Source: Psychrobacillus sp. FSL K6-2836
Lineage (GTDB): Bacteria; Bacillota; Bacilli; Bacillales_A; Planococcaceae
Assembly (NCBI RefSeq): GCF_038003085.1
Contig: NZ_JBBOOM010000001.1
Location: 124,001-188,000 of the forward strand
Direction: 5' to 3'
Length of the DNA stretch: 64,000 nt
The position numbers and the translations under genes were made by a program. This document shows, piece after piece, positions 10,262-17,991 of this stretch (positions within the stretch are counted from its first letter, which is position 1; each line of letters starts with the position of its first letter). The notes beneath the pieces are model-generated. The model did not search any database. It was not told the origin of the DNA and saw nothing but the letters and a program-made list of their open reading frames with translations.

Positions 10262-10339
10262 ATGGACGCAGGATTAGTTATAGGTATCGGATTTTTGTTT
10301 TTATTAGCATATTTAACATCACTTAACTTTACAGATTGA
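10262..10339 (+). CDS. Small single-span membrane protein, 25 aa
   Basis: ATG with an excellent ribosome site (AAAGGAGG, about nine bases upstream) opens a 25-residue ORF: MDAGLVIGIGFLFLLAYLTS, then five polar/acidic residues. Residues 4-20 would form one membrane helix. It lies between ypjP (divergent) and the methyltransferase gene (convergent) and is followed by a hairpin. I do not recognise a family. The ribosome site plus hydrophobic composition make translation likely, but there is no homology evidence here. Confidence 0.5.
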   Translation: MDAGLVIGIGFLFLLAYLTSLNFTD

Positions 10340-10365
10340 TTTAAATTTATTACCAAAAGTTTCAG

Positions 10366-10400
10366 CAGGAGTCGTGGTTTTTTTCACGGCTCTGTTCTTG
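10366..10400. terminator. Possible terminator between convergent genes
   Basis: GAGTCGTG-gttttttt-CACGGCTC is an eight-base stem with one mismatch and a T-rich loop. It is followed on the plus strand by TGTTCTTGTTTATTTT and could end the 25-aa ORF and/or the minus-strand methyltransferase gene. Confidence 0.4.
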
Positions 10401-10425
10401 TTTATTTTAATGTAGATTAGCTTGT

Positions 10426-11232
10426 CTATTCATCGTATGCTGCTTTAGTTACTTCTAAATCTATAATTCCATAATGAAATTTAGAAGTTAATCTAATTCC
10501 TCTTTTAAAATCGAATTGATCAAATAAGGGAGATCGGAAATGTGCTTTTAAAACAACTCTTTTTCTTGCAAGTCTCTTTGCCTCTGCCATCCACTCATCA
10601 CTCAAAGATTCATGAACACCAGCTTCTCTTAAAACATAGAAATTGGTAGACTCCTCAATTACTTCTTCGAACATTGGATCTATATAGACTACATCATAGG
10701 AATTGGAAGCCACTGTTTTCATATAGGCAACTGCATCTTGATGGATTAGATCGATATTTTGCATACTTTTTAGTAATGACTCATTATTCGTTTCATAATT
10801 TTTTAAACCTACATCCACTATATATGCAATAGTCGGTTCCTTTTCACATGCATGTACAATTCCTGAGCCCCCTACTGCATAAGAGGCAATTATACTATCT
10901 GAGCAAAGGCCAGCAGTAGTATCTAAAAAATGATCACCCTCTTCTAATCCTGCAGCTTCTAAAAAGGAATCTTGTTCTCCATTTAATAGCCTCTTAATAC
11001 GAAATGCAGCAGAATTAGGGTGAAAGAAAAAAGGAGAAGTGGAACCGTAAGTATACAGTTCCAATCTCTCTTTGCTCACAACGAGTACATTTGCACGCTG
11101 CTCCTGTTGTATAGTAGAAACGGATTTCTTTTGACGTTTTATATATGGTAAATTTAGTAAGTTAGAAATCTCATTTGCTTTTAACATATATTCTTCATTT
11201 GTTCTACCAGCCGTGGTAACTACAGTGTTCAT
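10426..11232 (-). CDS. Class I SAM-dependent methyltransferase, YpiP/RsmJ-like
   Basis: A 268-residue protein with a Rossmann methyltransferase core. DHFLDTTAGLCSDSI is the SAM-binding motif I, ACEKEP fits motif II, and YDVVYIDPMFEE is motif IV; the DPMF form is like RsmJ, which methylates a guanine of 16S rRNA. An RNA substrate is therefore likely but not proven. Its ATG overlaps the brxA stop by four bases (ATGA), so the two are coupled. Confidence 0.8.
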   Translation of the reverse strand: MNTVVTTAGRTNEEYMLKANEISNLLNLPYIKRQKKSVSTIQQEQRANVLVVSKERLELYTYGSTSPFFFHPNSAAFRIKRLLNGEQDSFLEAAGLEEGDHFLDTTAGLCSDSIIASYAVGGSGIVHACEKEPTIAYIVDVGLKNYETNNESLLKSMQNIDLIHQDAVAYMKTVASNSYDVVYIDPMFEEVIEESTNFYVLREAGVHESLSDEWMAEAKRLARKRVVLKAHFRSPLFDQFDFKRGIRLTSKFHYGIIDLEVTKAAYDE

Positions 11233-11666
11233 GAAGAAACGACTTGTGAAAGTACGCCAGATAGATGATCCTTAATAGTCTCCATCGAGTTGCTTTCAAT
11301 TTGTTCGCGTGGGATGAAATATGCTAACTGATCATCTTTCCAAATGGCAATTGATGGTGAACTTGGCGGTACATCCTCAAAATATCCTCGCATTGTTGCA
11401 GTAGCCTCTTGGTCTTGTCCAGCAAATACAGTGACTAAGTTCTCAGGTTTTACTTCCAACTCATTTAATGCATTAACAACAGCAGGTCTAGCAAGTCCTG
11501 CAGCACAGCCACATACCGAATTTATCACGATTAAGGAAACTCCACTTGCAGTTGACATATGTTCTTGTACATCCTCAGGTGTAATAAGTTCTTTAAATCC
11601 AGCTCCTGTTAGTTCACTTCTCATTGGTCCTACAATACCTCTCATATACTCATCGTAAGCATTCAT
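11229..11666 (-). CDS. brxA: Bacilliredoxin (YphP/BrxA family)
   Basis: A 145-residue thioredoxin-fold protein with the NSVCGCAAGLARPA motif; the CGC active site is diagnostic of bacilliredoxins, which remove bacillithiol from S-bacillithiolated proteins after oxidative stress. Other blocks: MRSELTGAGF, VTVFAGQDQEATA, and PSSPSIAIWK. BrxA (YphP) rather than BrxB (YqiW) is inferred from resemblance. Ribosome site AAAGAGGG. First gene of a two-gene unit with the methyltransferase. Confidence 0.92.
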   Translation of the reverse strand: MNAYDEYMRGIVGPMRSELTGAGFKELITPEDVQEHMSTASGVSLIVINSVCGCAAGLARPAVVNALNELEVKPENLVTVFAGQDQEATATMRGYFEDVPPSSPSIAIWKDDQLAYFIPREQIESNSMETIKDHLSGVLSQVVSS

Positions 11667-12269
11667 GATTTCGCCCTCTTTCTATTAGTTTCACATAACC
11701 TATTATAACAACATTTTTACAACATAAGCCAATTCCCTGTTTTCGTCTTTTTTTGCATACTCTTTCAGAATTTTTGTGACTTTTTTGTTAAAATATTTTT
11801 TATGCAACATATTAACCAACGTTCAATTGTTAAAAATACCATATCTAAAAAAAATCAAATAGACCTCCCTCTGTTCATTATGGTTGGTGGTTTTTAGCTT
11901 CTTCAGCTCTATTCATGATTTCACAAATACTTCTAAGCGCTAAATATTCTAGTGAACATAACTGCTGTCTCTGTTTATAAATTACAAATAGAGTATATGA
12001 AGACTTAAATTTATTGAATTAAGTTATGAGTATGCCCAATTCACTTAGAAATGGTCTCTTTTGAGTTGTACATTGTTTTAAAAATATACTTAAAGTTCAC
12101 TTCATATTTGTCCGATATAATACAGATTATCGTTTAAAGTAACTGTTGTTTTCATTTTAACTTTGATTGACTAAAGTATCCTTTTTTAATAGTGTTTAGA
12201 TTTTCAATTTGTTCAATAAAAGAAATTGACTAAGTATACAAAACTCTTTAAAAAATATATTTTCGATTA
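11667..12269. other. AT-rich intergenic stretch, no gene seen
   Basis: About 600 bp upstream of brxA. I see short A/T runs and no ORF with a credible ribosome site, and no clear riboswitch fold. Promoter elements for brxA presumably lie near 11700-11760 but are not distinct enough to call. Confidence 0.5.
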
Positions 12270-12401
12270 TTATTTGCTCCATCTTATCATTAGCCCCTCA
12301 CTTTTTACCACTTCTTCAACTAATTCATCTATGCTTGTTGAATTAAATAAAAAAGCCCCCACAATTAGTAGCAGTGCTAAGGAAAAATTATTTAGTTTCA
12401 T
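12270..12401 (-). CDS. Small membrane or secreted protein, 43 aa
   Basis: ATG with AAGGGGA six bases upstream opens a 43-residue ORF: a polar start (MKLNNF), a hydrophobic helix (about 7-19), then an acidic amphipathic segment (SIDELVEEVVKSEG) and a short basic end. No family recognised. It stands alone in a gene-poor region. The signal-anchor layout and ribosome site support expression. Confidence 0.45.
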   Translation of the reverse strand: MKLNNFSLALLLIVGAFLFNSTSIDELVEEVVKSEGLMIRWSK

Positions 12402-12667
12402 CAATCGTCCCCTTTTTTTATTTAACATTCGAACAATAGTTGGATTTCACAACTTATATTTAATGTTAATTTTTGGATAAATAAAAAAGAGACCAACTCA
12501 ATTAAGAGAAGATCGCTTTTTTAGAAGGAAGGTAGTAAATAGGAGGCACCTATCATTTTACTAACCGTTTTTTAAAGTAGTAGGTGTTGCGGACAAATTT
12601 ACCCGATGACAAAATAGTATGTTTTCTTGGCTAAACTTTCTCTCTTAATCTCGAAAGTATTAGTTTT

Positions 12668-12769
12668 CTAATAAATAAAACTTGCTCCTACAATAATTAG
12701 CAAGATAAACAACACTACAATCAGCACGAAGCCAGAGCCGCTTTGACCATTTCCACCGTATTCAGACAT
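12668..12769 (-). CDS. YjcZ family small sporulation protein
   Basis: A 33-residue peptide: a Gly-rich head (MSEYGGNGQSGSGF), then VLIVVLFILLIIVGASF, the near-invariant membrane tail of YjcZ-type small spore proteins that accumulate during sporulation. AAAGGAGGAG precedes two consecutive ATGs; the second (12769, eight-base spacing) is chosen, with 12772 possible. Confidence 0.8.
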   Translation of the reverse strand: MSEYGGNGQSGSGFVLIVVLFILLIIVGASFIY

Positions 12770-12943
12770 CATATACTCCTCCTTTCCAATTACTATTTAT
12801 ACATTATGCAGAGATAATAAAATGGTAAAGGTAATTTATCTTGTATTATGAATTTTATTTTTTTCTTTCTGTGGTGAACCGTTACTAAGCTTCTTTAAAA
12901 TAAAAAAAGACCTACTTAAATGAACAGGACTTTAATCACTTAT

Positions 12944-13176
12944 TTAAATCATCATATACTCGTTTAATACAGTTGCAAGTCGTTCTCTTGTAATTGGATC
13001 CTTAGGATATTGAACAATTAGGTATTCTTTTCCTTAGTCCACTTCCAAGCTGCTGCGTGAGTTTCGATACTTACAGGCCCCTTACTATCCTGTCCTGCAG
13101 ATAAGGCTACATATTCAACTGCCATAGCGATACCGATCAAAACAAAAATAGCAACGTTCTGAATAATTCCTGACAT
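12944..13176 (-). pseudogene. Frameshifted small membrane protein
   Basis: Read from ATG at 13176, the first frame gives MSGIIQNVAIFVLIGIAMAV, YVALSAGQDSKGPVS and AAAWKWTKE, then stops. A -1 shift near AAGGAAAAG (about 13035) opens KEYLIVQYPKDPITRERLA and reaches a stop at 12944. Both halves look protein-like, so this is one interrupted gene of about 77 codons (or a sequence error). One membrane helix at the N-terminus. No family recognised and the ribosome site is weak. Confidence 0.4.
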
Positions 13177-13182
13177 GCTTCG

Positions 13183-13326
13183 CTACTGCTCCAACTTTTC
13201 TTGTGAAATTACCGCATTATCCCTGTCAGCATCAACATATGAAGCAACATAAAAAACGAGGATCACTATAGCCTCGTTTACGATTTGTAGCATATACATC
13301 GCAAAACTTGCAACTAGCACTCCCAC
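13183..13326 (-). CDS. Possible small membrane ORF, 47 aa
   Basis: A reading frame from GTG at 13326 encodes two hydrophobic stretches and an acidic tail (DADRDNAVISQEKLEQ); it ends six bases before the start of the frameshifted ORF at 13176. No clear ribosome site is present, so it may be the 3' remnant of a longer gene. Function unknown. Confidence 0.25.
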   Translation of the reverse strand: MGVLVASFAMYMLQIVNEAIVILVFYVASYVDADRDNAVISQEKLEQ

Positions 13327-13411
13327 TGATTTAGTAATTGTTCACTTCAATCTCGACACTAGCTCTCGGTCATTCCATCACTCTTACCTTCTATTAATAT
13401 GTATGGCAACT

Positions 13412-13433
13412 AAAAAAACGCCCGGATGGACGT
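13412..13433 (-). terminator. Intrinsic terminator of the 80-aa ORF
   Basis: On the minus strand ACGTCC-atcc-GGGCGT followed by seven T, 16 bp past the stop of the ORF at 13449. A similar hairpin recurs at about 15515-15535. Confidence 0.7.
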
Positions 13434-13448
13434 CCTTCTGTTGATCAC

Positions 13449-13691
13449 TTATTTGTTTTTAATATAGTCCATACCTTGCGCTGTTATTGCTAAAACTAGG
13501 TTATCTGACCCTTGCCCGCTATCTATGACATATTCCTTTTCGATAAGGTATTCAATAGCTTGTTTGCTATTGACGTCAGCATTTACCATTGCTTTAGGTA
13601 GTGTATAACTTCCGCCATTATTAGCAAAATGATAATCATACAGACTTTGTAACAAAATATCTGATAGTTTATTAATTTCTTCATTAATCAT
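13449..13691 (-). CDS. Hypothetical protein, winged-helix-like
   Basis: Start set at 13691 (MINEEINKLSDILL) because GAGGAGGG lies seven bases upstream; an in-frame upstream start at 13772 has none. The 80-residue protein has an N-terminal helix, YTLPKAMVNADVNSKQAIEYLIEKEYVI (helix-turn-helix plus wing pattern) and a strand ending in ITAQGMDYIKNK. This layout is seen in YjcQ-like and phage-encoded wHTH proteins, but I cannot name the family. Own terminator. Confidence 0.6.
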   Translation of the reverse strand: MINEEINKLSDILLQSLYDYHFANNGGSYTLPKAMVNADVNSKQAIEYLIEKEYVIDSGQGSDNLVLAITAQGMDYIKNK

Positions 13692-13838
13692 GAATAATCC
13701 CTCCTCAATATTCAATATACAACACAAGAGGAGAAAATACTTGATTTTCGCTTTCGACACATAATCCTTCAAATCGCCTTACTCTTCGGTACAGCTAATA
13801 ACATATCCGAATAAAGGAAAAGGAATTCTTCTATAAAC

Positions 13839-14129
13839 TCATGCGAATAACCCGGCTACAACAATAACAACCACAATTATTACCGATAACCCAAGCGAAA
13901 GAATTATTGAAAAATAACTTCTCAACATTAATAATCCACTACTAGCGGTTCCAAGACCACCTACCGCAAGGAGTAAAGTAATTATAGTTAATACTAAAAC
14001 TATATATAGTGGATGAATCCCAATATCTAGTGATAAAGTATAGAAAAAATTCTTTGATGTAGAAACGAAAAATAAAGCTACTGACAATAAAGATAAGAAA
14101 AATGATCAGAAGTTTAAATCTTTTTTCAT
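13839..14129 (-). pseudogene. Small multi-span membrane protein, interrupted by an in-frame TGA
   Basis: AAAGGAG precedes ATG at 14129, which opens MKKDLNF and then meets TGA at codon 8 (14106-14108). The same frame continues for 88 more codons with three hydrophobic segments (LYIVLVLTIITLLLAV; a Gly/Ser-rich turn; IILSLGLSVIIVVVIVVAGL). A restart at TTG 14087 would lack a good ribosome site. Either a recent nonsense mutation, an error in a TGG, or real reinitiation. No family recognised. Confidence 0.45.
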
Positions 14130-14484
14130 CTCGCTAACTCTCCTTTATTTCTATCAGTCTTCTTCGATACTACAATATAGACAACTAACTTAATACCATT
14201 AATAATAAGACGAGTATAAGCTCTGATTGGTTTCTAAGATTCTATTTTTCCTAAACATATACGTTTGCTTACTGAAGCTGGAGCCTGAATTGAATTGTAT
14301 TCCAAATGCTTCTTCTAATGATATTGTGGTCGCCCTAGCATCATGTAGTTTATTGCAAAAGTTATGGCAATCGCTACAACACACGGAGTATAACGTAGAT
14401 CCGGATCTTTTGTAAATCATCAAATATTCCAATCAAATGAATAAATTTAAGCAGAATGGTTCATGCTTATAAAAAAAGAAGTAG

Positions 14485-14673
14485 GTGAACGCTATTACTA
14501 AATTAGAAGTAACGTTGAATAATTTTTATGTTGAAACACTCCACGATTTAGTTAGACAATTCAACGAACTAGTTCCTGAGCATGCTCCTTATAAATATTC
14601 GACGCAAGACGTTTTGGAATTACTAATCCTAAAGGAGTATGTAAACGGTGAAATAAATACTACTAGACCTTGA
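14485..14673 (+). CDS. Hypothetical 62-aa protein
   Basis: Small soluble acidic protein (TKLEVTLNNFYVETLHDLVR ... YSTQDVLELLILKEYVNGE), helical by composition. The GTG at 14485 has only a weak AGAAG; an ATT three codons later has AGGTG six bases upstream, so the true start is unsettled. A strong terminator follows, which supports a real gene. Family unknown. Confidence 0.5.
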   Translation: MNAITKLEVTLNNFYVETLHDLVRQFNELVPEHAPYKYSTQDVLELLILKEYVNGEINTTRP

Positions 14674-14690
14674 AAAGGGTCTATTTTTTT
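14664..14690 (+). terminator. Intrinsic terminator
   Basis: TAGACCTT-gaa-AAGGGTCTA followed by seven T. It overlaps the stop region of the 62-aa ORF. Confidence 0.85.
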
Positions 14691-14795
14691 GTAGGGACGT
14701 TATTTGTTTGAAATTCGTATTTTCTAAACAAATTATCTTCTTTTTCCATTATGATATAATTATTTAGGTAAATTTATAATAGAAAGGAAGATTAG

Positions 14796-15335
14796 ATGTC
14801 CAAAACCTTAAATATATACATAAGACCACTTGTACTCTCAGATGCTGTTGAACTACTAAATTTAGAAAAAAGAAATCGAGCTTTTTTTAAAAACTATTCT
14901 ATAACTCATCCAGAAAATTACTGGACTCTAGAAACCCATAAAGAATTAATTGAAAAATGGGAACAAAATACAAAAAAGGAGATAGAATATCGATTTGGAA
15001 TTTTTACAATCAATGGAGACGTTCTTATAGGTACAATCGGCTTATTTCAAGTTTTCCGTGGACCTCGTCAAAGTGCACTTTTGGGCTATTCTCTAGACCA
15101 AGAACAAAATGGCAAGGGCTATGCTACCGAAGCTACTAATCTGGTTGTTAATTATGCCTTTGAAGTGCTAAATTTGCATCGAATTGAAGCAGGAGTGATG
15201 CCAGATAACATAGGATCCATTCGAGTTTTAGAAAAAGTTGGCTTTCATAAAGAAGGAATAGCAAGGAAAAATGTTGAAATTAACGGACGTTGGGAAGATC
15301 ATCAAATGTTAGCAATATTAAATCCAAATCACTAA
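14796..15335 (+). CDS. RimJ/RimL-type GNAT N-acetyltransferase
   Basis: A 179-residue acetyl-CoA-dependent acetyltransferase. The acetyl-CoA loop appears as QNGKGYATEAT (about 104-114); LGYSLDQE, LHRIEAGVMPDNIGSIRVLEKVGF and EGIARKNVEINGRWEDHQML are typical of the RimJ/YdaF subgroup that modifies protein N-termini or small amines. Substrate unknown. Ribosome site AAAGGAAG; monocistronic with its own terminator. Confidence 0.9.
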   Translation: MSKTLNIYIRPLVLSDAVELLNLEKRNRAFFKNYSITHPENYWTLETHKELIEKWEQNTKKEIEYRFGIFTINGDVLIGTIGLFQVFRGPRQSALLGYSLDQEQNGKGYATEATNLVVNYAFEVLNLHRIEAGVMPDNIGSIRVLEKVGFHKEGIARKNVEINGRWEDHQMLAILNPNH

Positions 15336-15380
15336 CTTAACTTTATTAATTCTTAGCAGTGCTTTAATATACTTAATTCC

Positions 15381-15416
15381 CCCACTCCCATGTGATAACT
15401 ATGAGTGGGTTTCTTT
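15381..15416 (+). terminator. Terminator after the GNAT gene
   Basis: CCCACTC ... GAGTGGG followed by TTTCTTTATTT on the plus strand, 45 bp past the stop codon. Confidence 0.65.
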
Positions 15417-15621
15417 ATTTCTAGGCACCAGATGCTAATACCCCATCCGATAAAAGGTCCACCCAAAACACTGGATTTATGAAAAGGATAATTAGCTAAT
15501 TTCTTATGCTGAAAAAGAACGCCCGCAATGGACGTTCCTAGGTAACTTATTAAATTGATTTGCATAGTGAAGAGCTTAAATGTATCTTCAAAAAAGACTA
15601 GGTTCATTATTCACGAATAAA

Positions 15622-16458
15622 TTAGATAAGAAACTCTTTCAATGCACGTTCAACATTTGTAGCTACCTTTATTCCACTGAAATCAATTCCAAGACCAATC
15701 ATAGTTTGCGCAACTTCAGGTCGTACTCCAGTTAGAATTGTCTCAACACCTAATAGCTTGAGCGCAGCAATTAGTTTAAAAATCTGATCTGCTACCATCG
15801 TATCTACAATATATACCCCAGATATATCAATAATCAGTTTTTCTAGATTTAATTTTAAAGCAGTACTCGTTGTCTCTTCCAACAAGATTTTCGCTCGTTC
15901 AGTATCTAAATTTCCGATTAACGGCAAAATTGCATAGCCTTTTTTTAGAGGAACTACAGGAACTGATAACTCTATTAGGGCTTCTTTTGCTTTAGTGAGT
16001 GTTGATTCGAAATTTTTAATATAGGTCAAACTAAATGCATACGCCGCGTGATCCATTAACGGATCAATTATCGATCCAATTTTAAAAACAATATCCAATG
16101 TCATATTATTTGCCATGACCTCAGCTTTAATCCCTCTCCAAATATATGAACGGTAATACCTCGTATCCTTTAACGCTTCTTCAAGAGGAGCACCAGACAT
16201 AAAAATCATTTCGCCAGTTTCCTTGCCCCAGTTTGAAATAATTTCAAATGATTCTTCTTCTCCCAATTGATTTTTAAGAATTTCACCAAAAAGTCCAATA
16301 AAATTAGCCCGAATATTAATAATTTCCTGTTCAAAAGGAGCAACTTGCCCCCTTTCTAACTCGGTGTATTCAGCAAGTCTGGTATCGTTTACTTCTTTTG
16401 CAATATGGAATCTATTTGCAATAATCCTTTCCCCTAAAAATACTATTTCATTTTTCAT
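15622..16458 (-). CDS. RsbR-type STAS domain regulator
   Basis: A 278-residue protein with an N-terminal RsbR-like globin-fold half (about 1-150) and a C-terminal STAS domain (about 160-275) carrying PVVPLKKGYAILPLIG, LIIDISGVYIVDTMVADQI and VETILTGVRPEVAQT. The Thr in DTMVAD and the Ser/Thr region near GVRPE match the positions phosphorylated by RsbT in stressosome proteins. ATG at 16458 is chosen (AGGGGG seven bases upstream) over GTG at 16479. No rsbS/rsbT neighbours, so this is an orphan RsbR paralogue, probably feeding the general stress response. Confidence 0.87.
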   Translation of the reverse strand: MKNEIVFLGERIIANRFHIAKEVNDTRLAEYTELERGQVAPFEQEIINIRANFIGLFGEILKNQLGEEESFEIISNWGKETGEMIFMSGAPLEEALKDTRYYRSYIWRGIKAEVMANNMTLDIVFKIGSIIDPLMDHAAYAFSLTYIKNFESTLTKAKEALIELSVPVVPLKKGYAILPLIGNLDTERAKILLEETTSTALKLNLEKLIIDISGVYIVDTMVADQIFKLIAALKLLGVETILTGVRPEVAQTMIGLGIDFSGIKVATNVERALKEFLI

Positions 16459-16561
16459 TAGTTTACCCCCTGTATTCACTCTCTCTCTATAATAACTCTA
16501 CTATAGAAAAGAAAGTTCGACAAAAGAGGTTGGGAATCCTTCCAAACTGGTAAATCTATAA

Positions 16562-16987
16562 TTATTTAGACAATTCCTTATAAGCTAGAACTTTTAAAGC
16601 AAGCATTTCTTCTTCAGTCAGATTGCTTTCTAGCTTATTAAAAATTTTTTGTTTTTCCTCTGCCGTCATTCCATTTTGTGCTTTGGATTGTATTTCTCGG
16701 ATTTCCCCAATGCCAAATTTAGTAATTAGAGCTCTTGTGGCTTCTTCTTTTGTTTGGTAAGGAAGCTTACTACTATCTACATCCTTACCCTCTGCTATAA
16801 ATTCCTGTAGCTCAGGATCATTTTCAATTTCCTCTTTTATCGTTTCCAGCTGCCCGCTATCCTGTAGCTCTACAGATACCTTTTCCATCACTTGATCGGC
16901 AACAAGCTTTGGCCCAAAATAATAAGCTGCTACCACGATAATACCTAAAAAAATGACTATGCCAAAAAGTACTTTGATAAACTTCAA
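16562..16987 (-). CDS. Membrane-anchored hypothetical protein
   Basis: Start set at TTG 16987 (GGGAGG seven bases upstream), giving 141 residues. One N-terminal membrane helix (about 5-24) is followed by a highly charged, helical outer or cytoplasmic part with ENDPELQEFIAEG and LTEEEMLALKVLAYKELSK. No family recognised with confidence. Between the STAS gene and the esterase gene on the same strand. Confidence 0.7.
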   Translation of the reverse strand: MKFIKVLFGIVIFLGIIVVAAYYFGPKLVADQVMEKVSVELQDSGQLETIKEEIENDPELQEFIAEGKDVDSSKLPYQTKEEATRALITKFGIGEIREIQSKAQNGMTAEEKQKIFNKLESNLTEEEMLALKVLAYKELSK

Positions 16988-17040
16988 CTGTATTCCTCCC
17001 AGAACATGATTACTACATATCATACTACAATCACCATAAT

Positions 17041-17095
17041 AAAAAACCTTTTACATATCTAGCGGATTTAGACGCTCAATAGTAAAAGGTTTTTA
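17041..17095. terminator. Bidirectional terminator downstream of the esterase gene
   Basis: AAAAACCTTTTAC ... GTAAAAGGTTTTT encloses a small AGCG/CGCT hairpin, with A and T runs on both sides; ten bases past the esterase stop. Confidence 0.75.
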
Positions 17096-17104
17096 AAGAA
17101 GTTA

Positions 17105-17854
17105 TTAAGAAGCAATCCATTCAACTTGATTGAGAAATTCGTATACATCCTCGCATACTTTGTCTTTCTCTTTTCCAACGGTAATTATATGACCAGATTC
17201 TTTATACCAAATAATTTCTTTTTCATCCGTTTCTACTTGCTCATGAATGTAGGAAGCACTTTCTTTATAGACCTCATCATCTAACGAACCCTGCAGGACT
17301 AAAGTTGGTGAATGGATGAAAGCTAGTCCACCACTAGTCATTTCTGTTATTTCCTGCACCCCGTTTAAGGATTCTCTGTTTATGTTCTTTAATTTTTCTA
17401 GTTCCTCTATTATTTCTTCTTTTGATTTGCCTTCAAATGATTTATAGATTTTAGCATAATTATATAACCGTTCAAATAACCCATCCGTGCTGTTTCGCTT
17501 TATAGGAGCACACATCGATACAACAGCTTTTACAGGAAACTCTTCTGCTACCTTCAGGGAGAAAACTCCCCCTAGCGAAATTCCTGCTACCGCAATTTCT
17601 TCATATCCTAGTTTTTTTAAATGATTATACCCATTCACTACATCTTGCCACCACTCAGCTGGACTTGTTAATAACAATTCTTCCGGTGTAACACCGTGTC
17701 CTTTGTACAGAGGTGCATGACAAGTATAGCCTTTTTTTTGTAAATACTGACCTAATCTTTTTACATCCTTTGTGCTCCCTGTAAATCCATGGAGCAATAA
17801 TACTGCTCTTTTCCCGCCTTCTAATGTGAAAGATTTAGGTGCTACAACTTTCAT
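17105..17854 (-). CDS. Est30-type alpha/beta-hydrolase carboxylesterase
   Basis: A 249-residue cytoplasmic esterase. LLHGFTGSTKDV forms the oxyanion region, AGISLGG the nucleophile elbow (Ser93), LQGSLDDEV the Asp, and ESGHIITV the His. Length and motifs fit the Geobacillus Est30/monoacylglycerol lipase-like group acting on short-chain esters. Physiological substrate unknown. Divergent from the LysR-type regulator gene 137 bp away, which might control it. Confidence 0.9.
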   Translation of the reverse strand: MKVVAPKSFTLEGGKRAVLLLHGFTGSTKDVKRLGQYLQKKGYTCHAPLYKGHGVTPEELLLTSPAEWWQDVVNGYNHLKKLGYEEIAVAGISLGGVFSLKVAEEFPVKAVVSMCAPIKRNSTDGLFERLYNYAKIYKSFEGKSKEEIIEELEKLKNINRESLNGVQEITEMTSGGLAFIHSPTLVLQGSLDDEVYKESASYIHEQVETDEKEIIWYKESGHIITVGKEKDKVCEDVYEFLNQVEWIAS

Positions 17855-17991
17855 TTGAATATCCCCTTTATTTCATTAAAGTATTAAACTATTGAACTAA
17901 TAGTAGCATTGACTATTTATAATGTATAATTTATTATTCTTATTAAAACGATACCTTTTGTGCATCAATTAGACAGGAAGGAAATGATTGA

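Noticed and set aside
13030-13045. Programmed -1 frameshift signal
   Set aside because: AAGGAAAAG is not a standard X-XXY-YYZ heptamer and no stimulatory hairpin or internal ribosome site stands out; mutation is simpler.
12900-13780. Prophage remnant
   Set aside because: Small membrane ORFs and a wHTH-like protein hint at it, but no integrase, terminase, capsid or lysis gene and no att-like repeats are seen.
14199-14432. 77-aa minus-strand ORF with several Cys
   Set aside because: No good ribosome site, strong overlap with another open frame on the plus strand, no recognisable pattern; likely chance in a gap, though a remnant cannot be excluded.
15353-15607. 84-aa minus-strand ORF
   Set aside because: It runs through the GNAT terminator hairpin and has no ribosome site; a chance frame.
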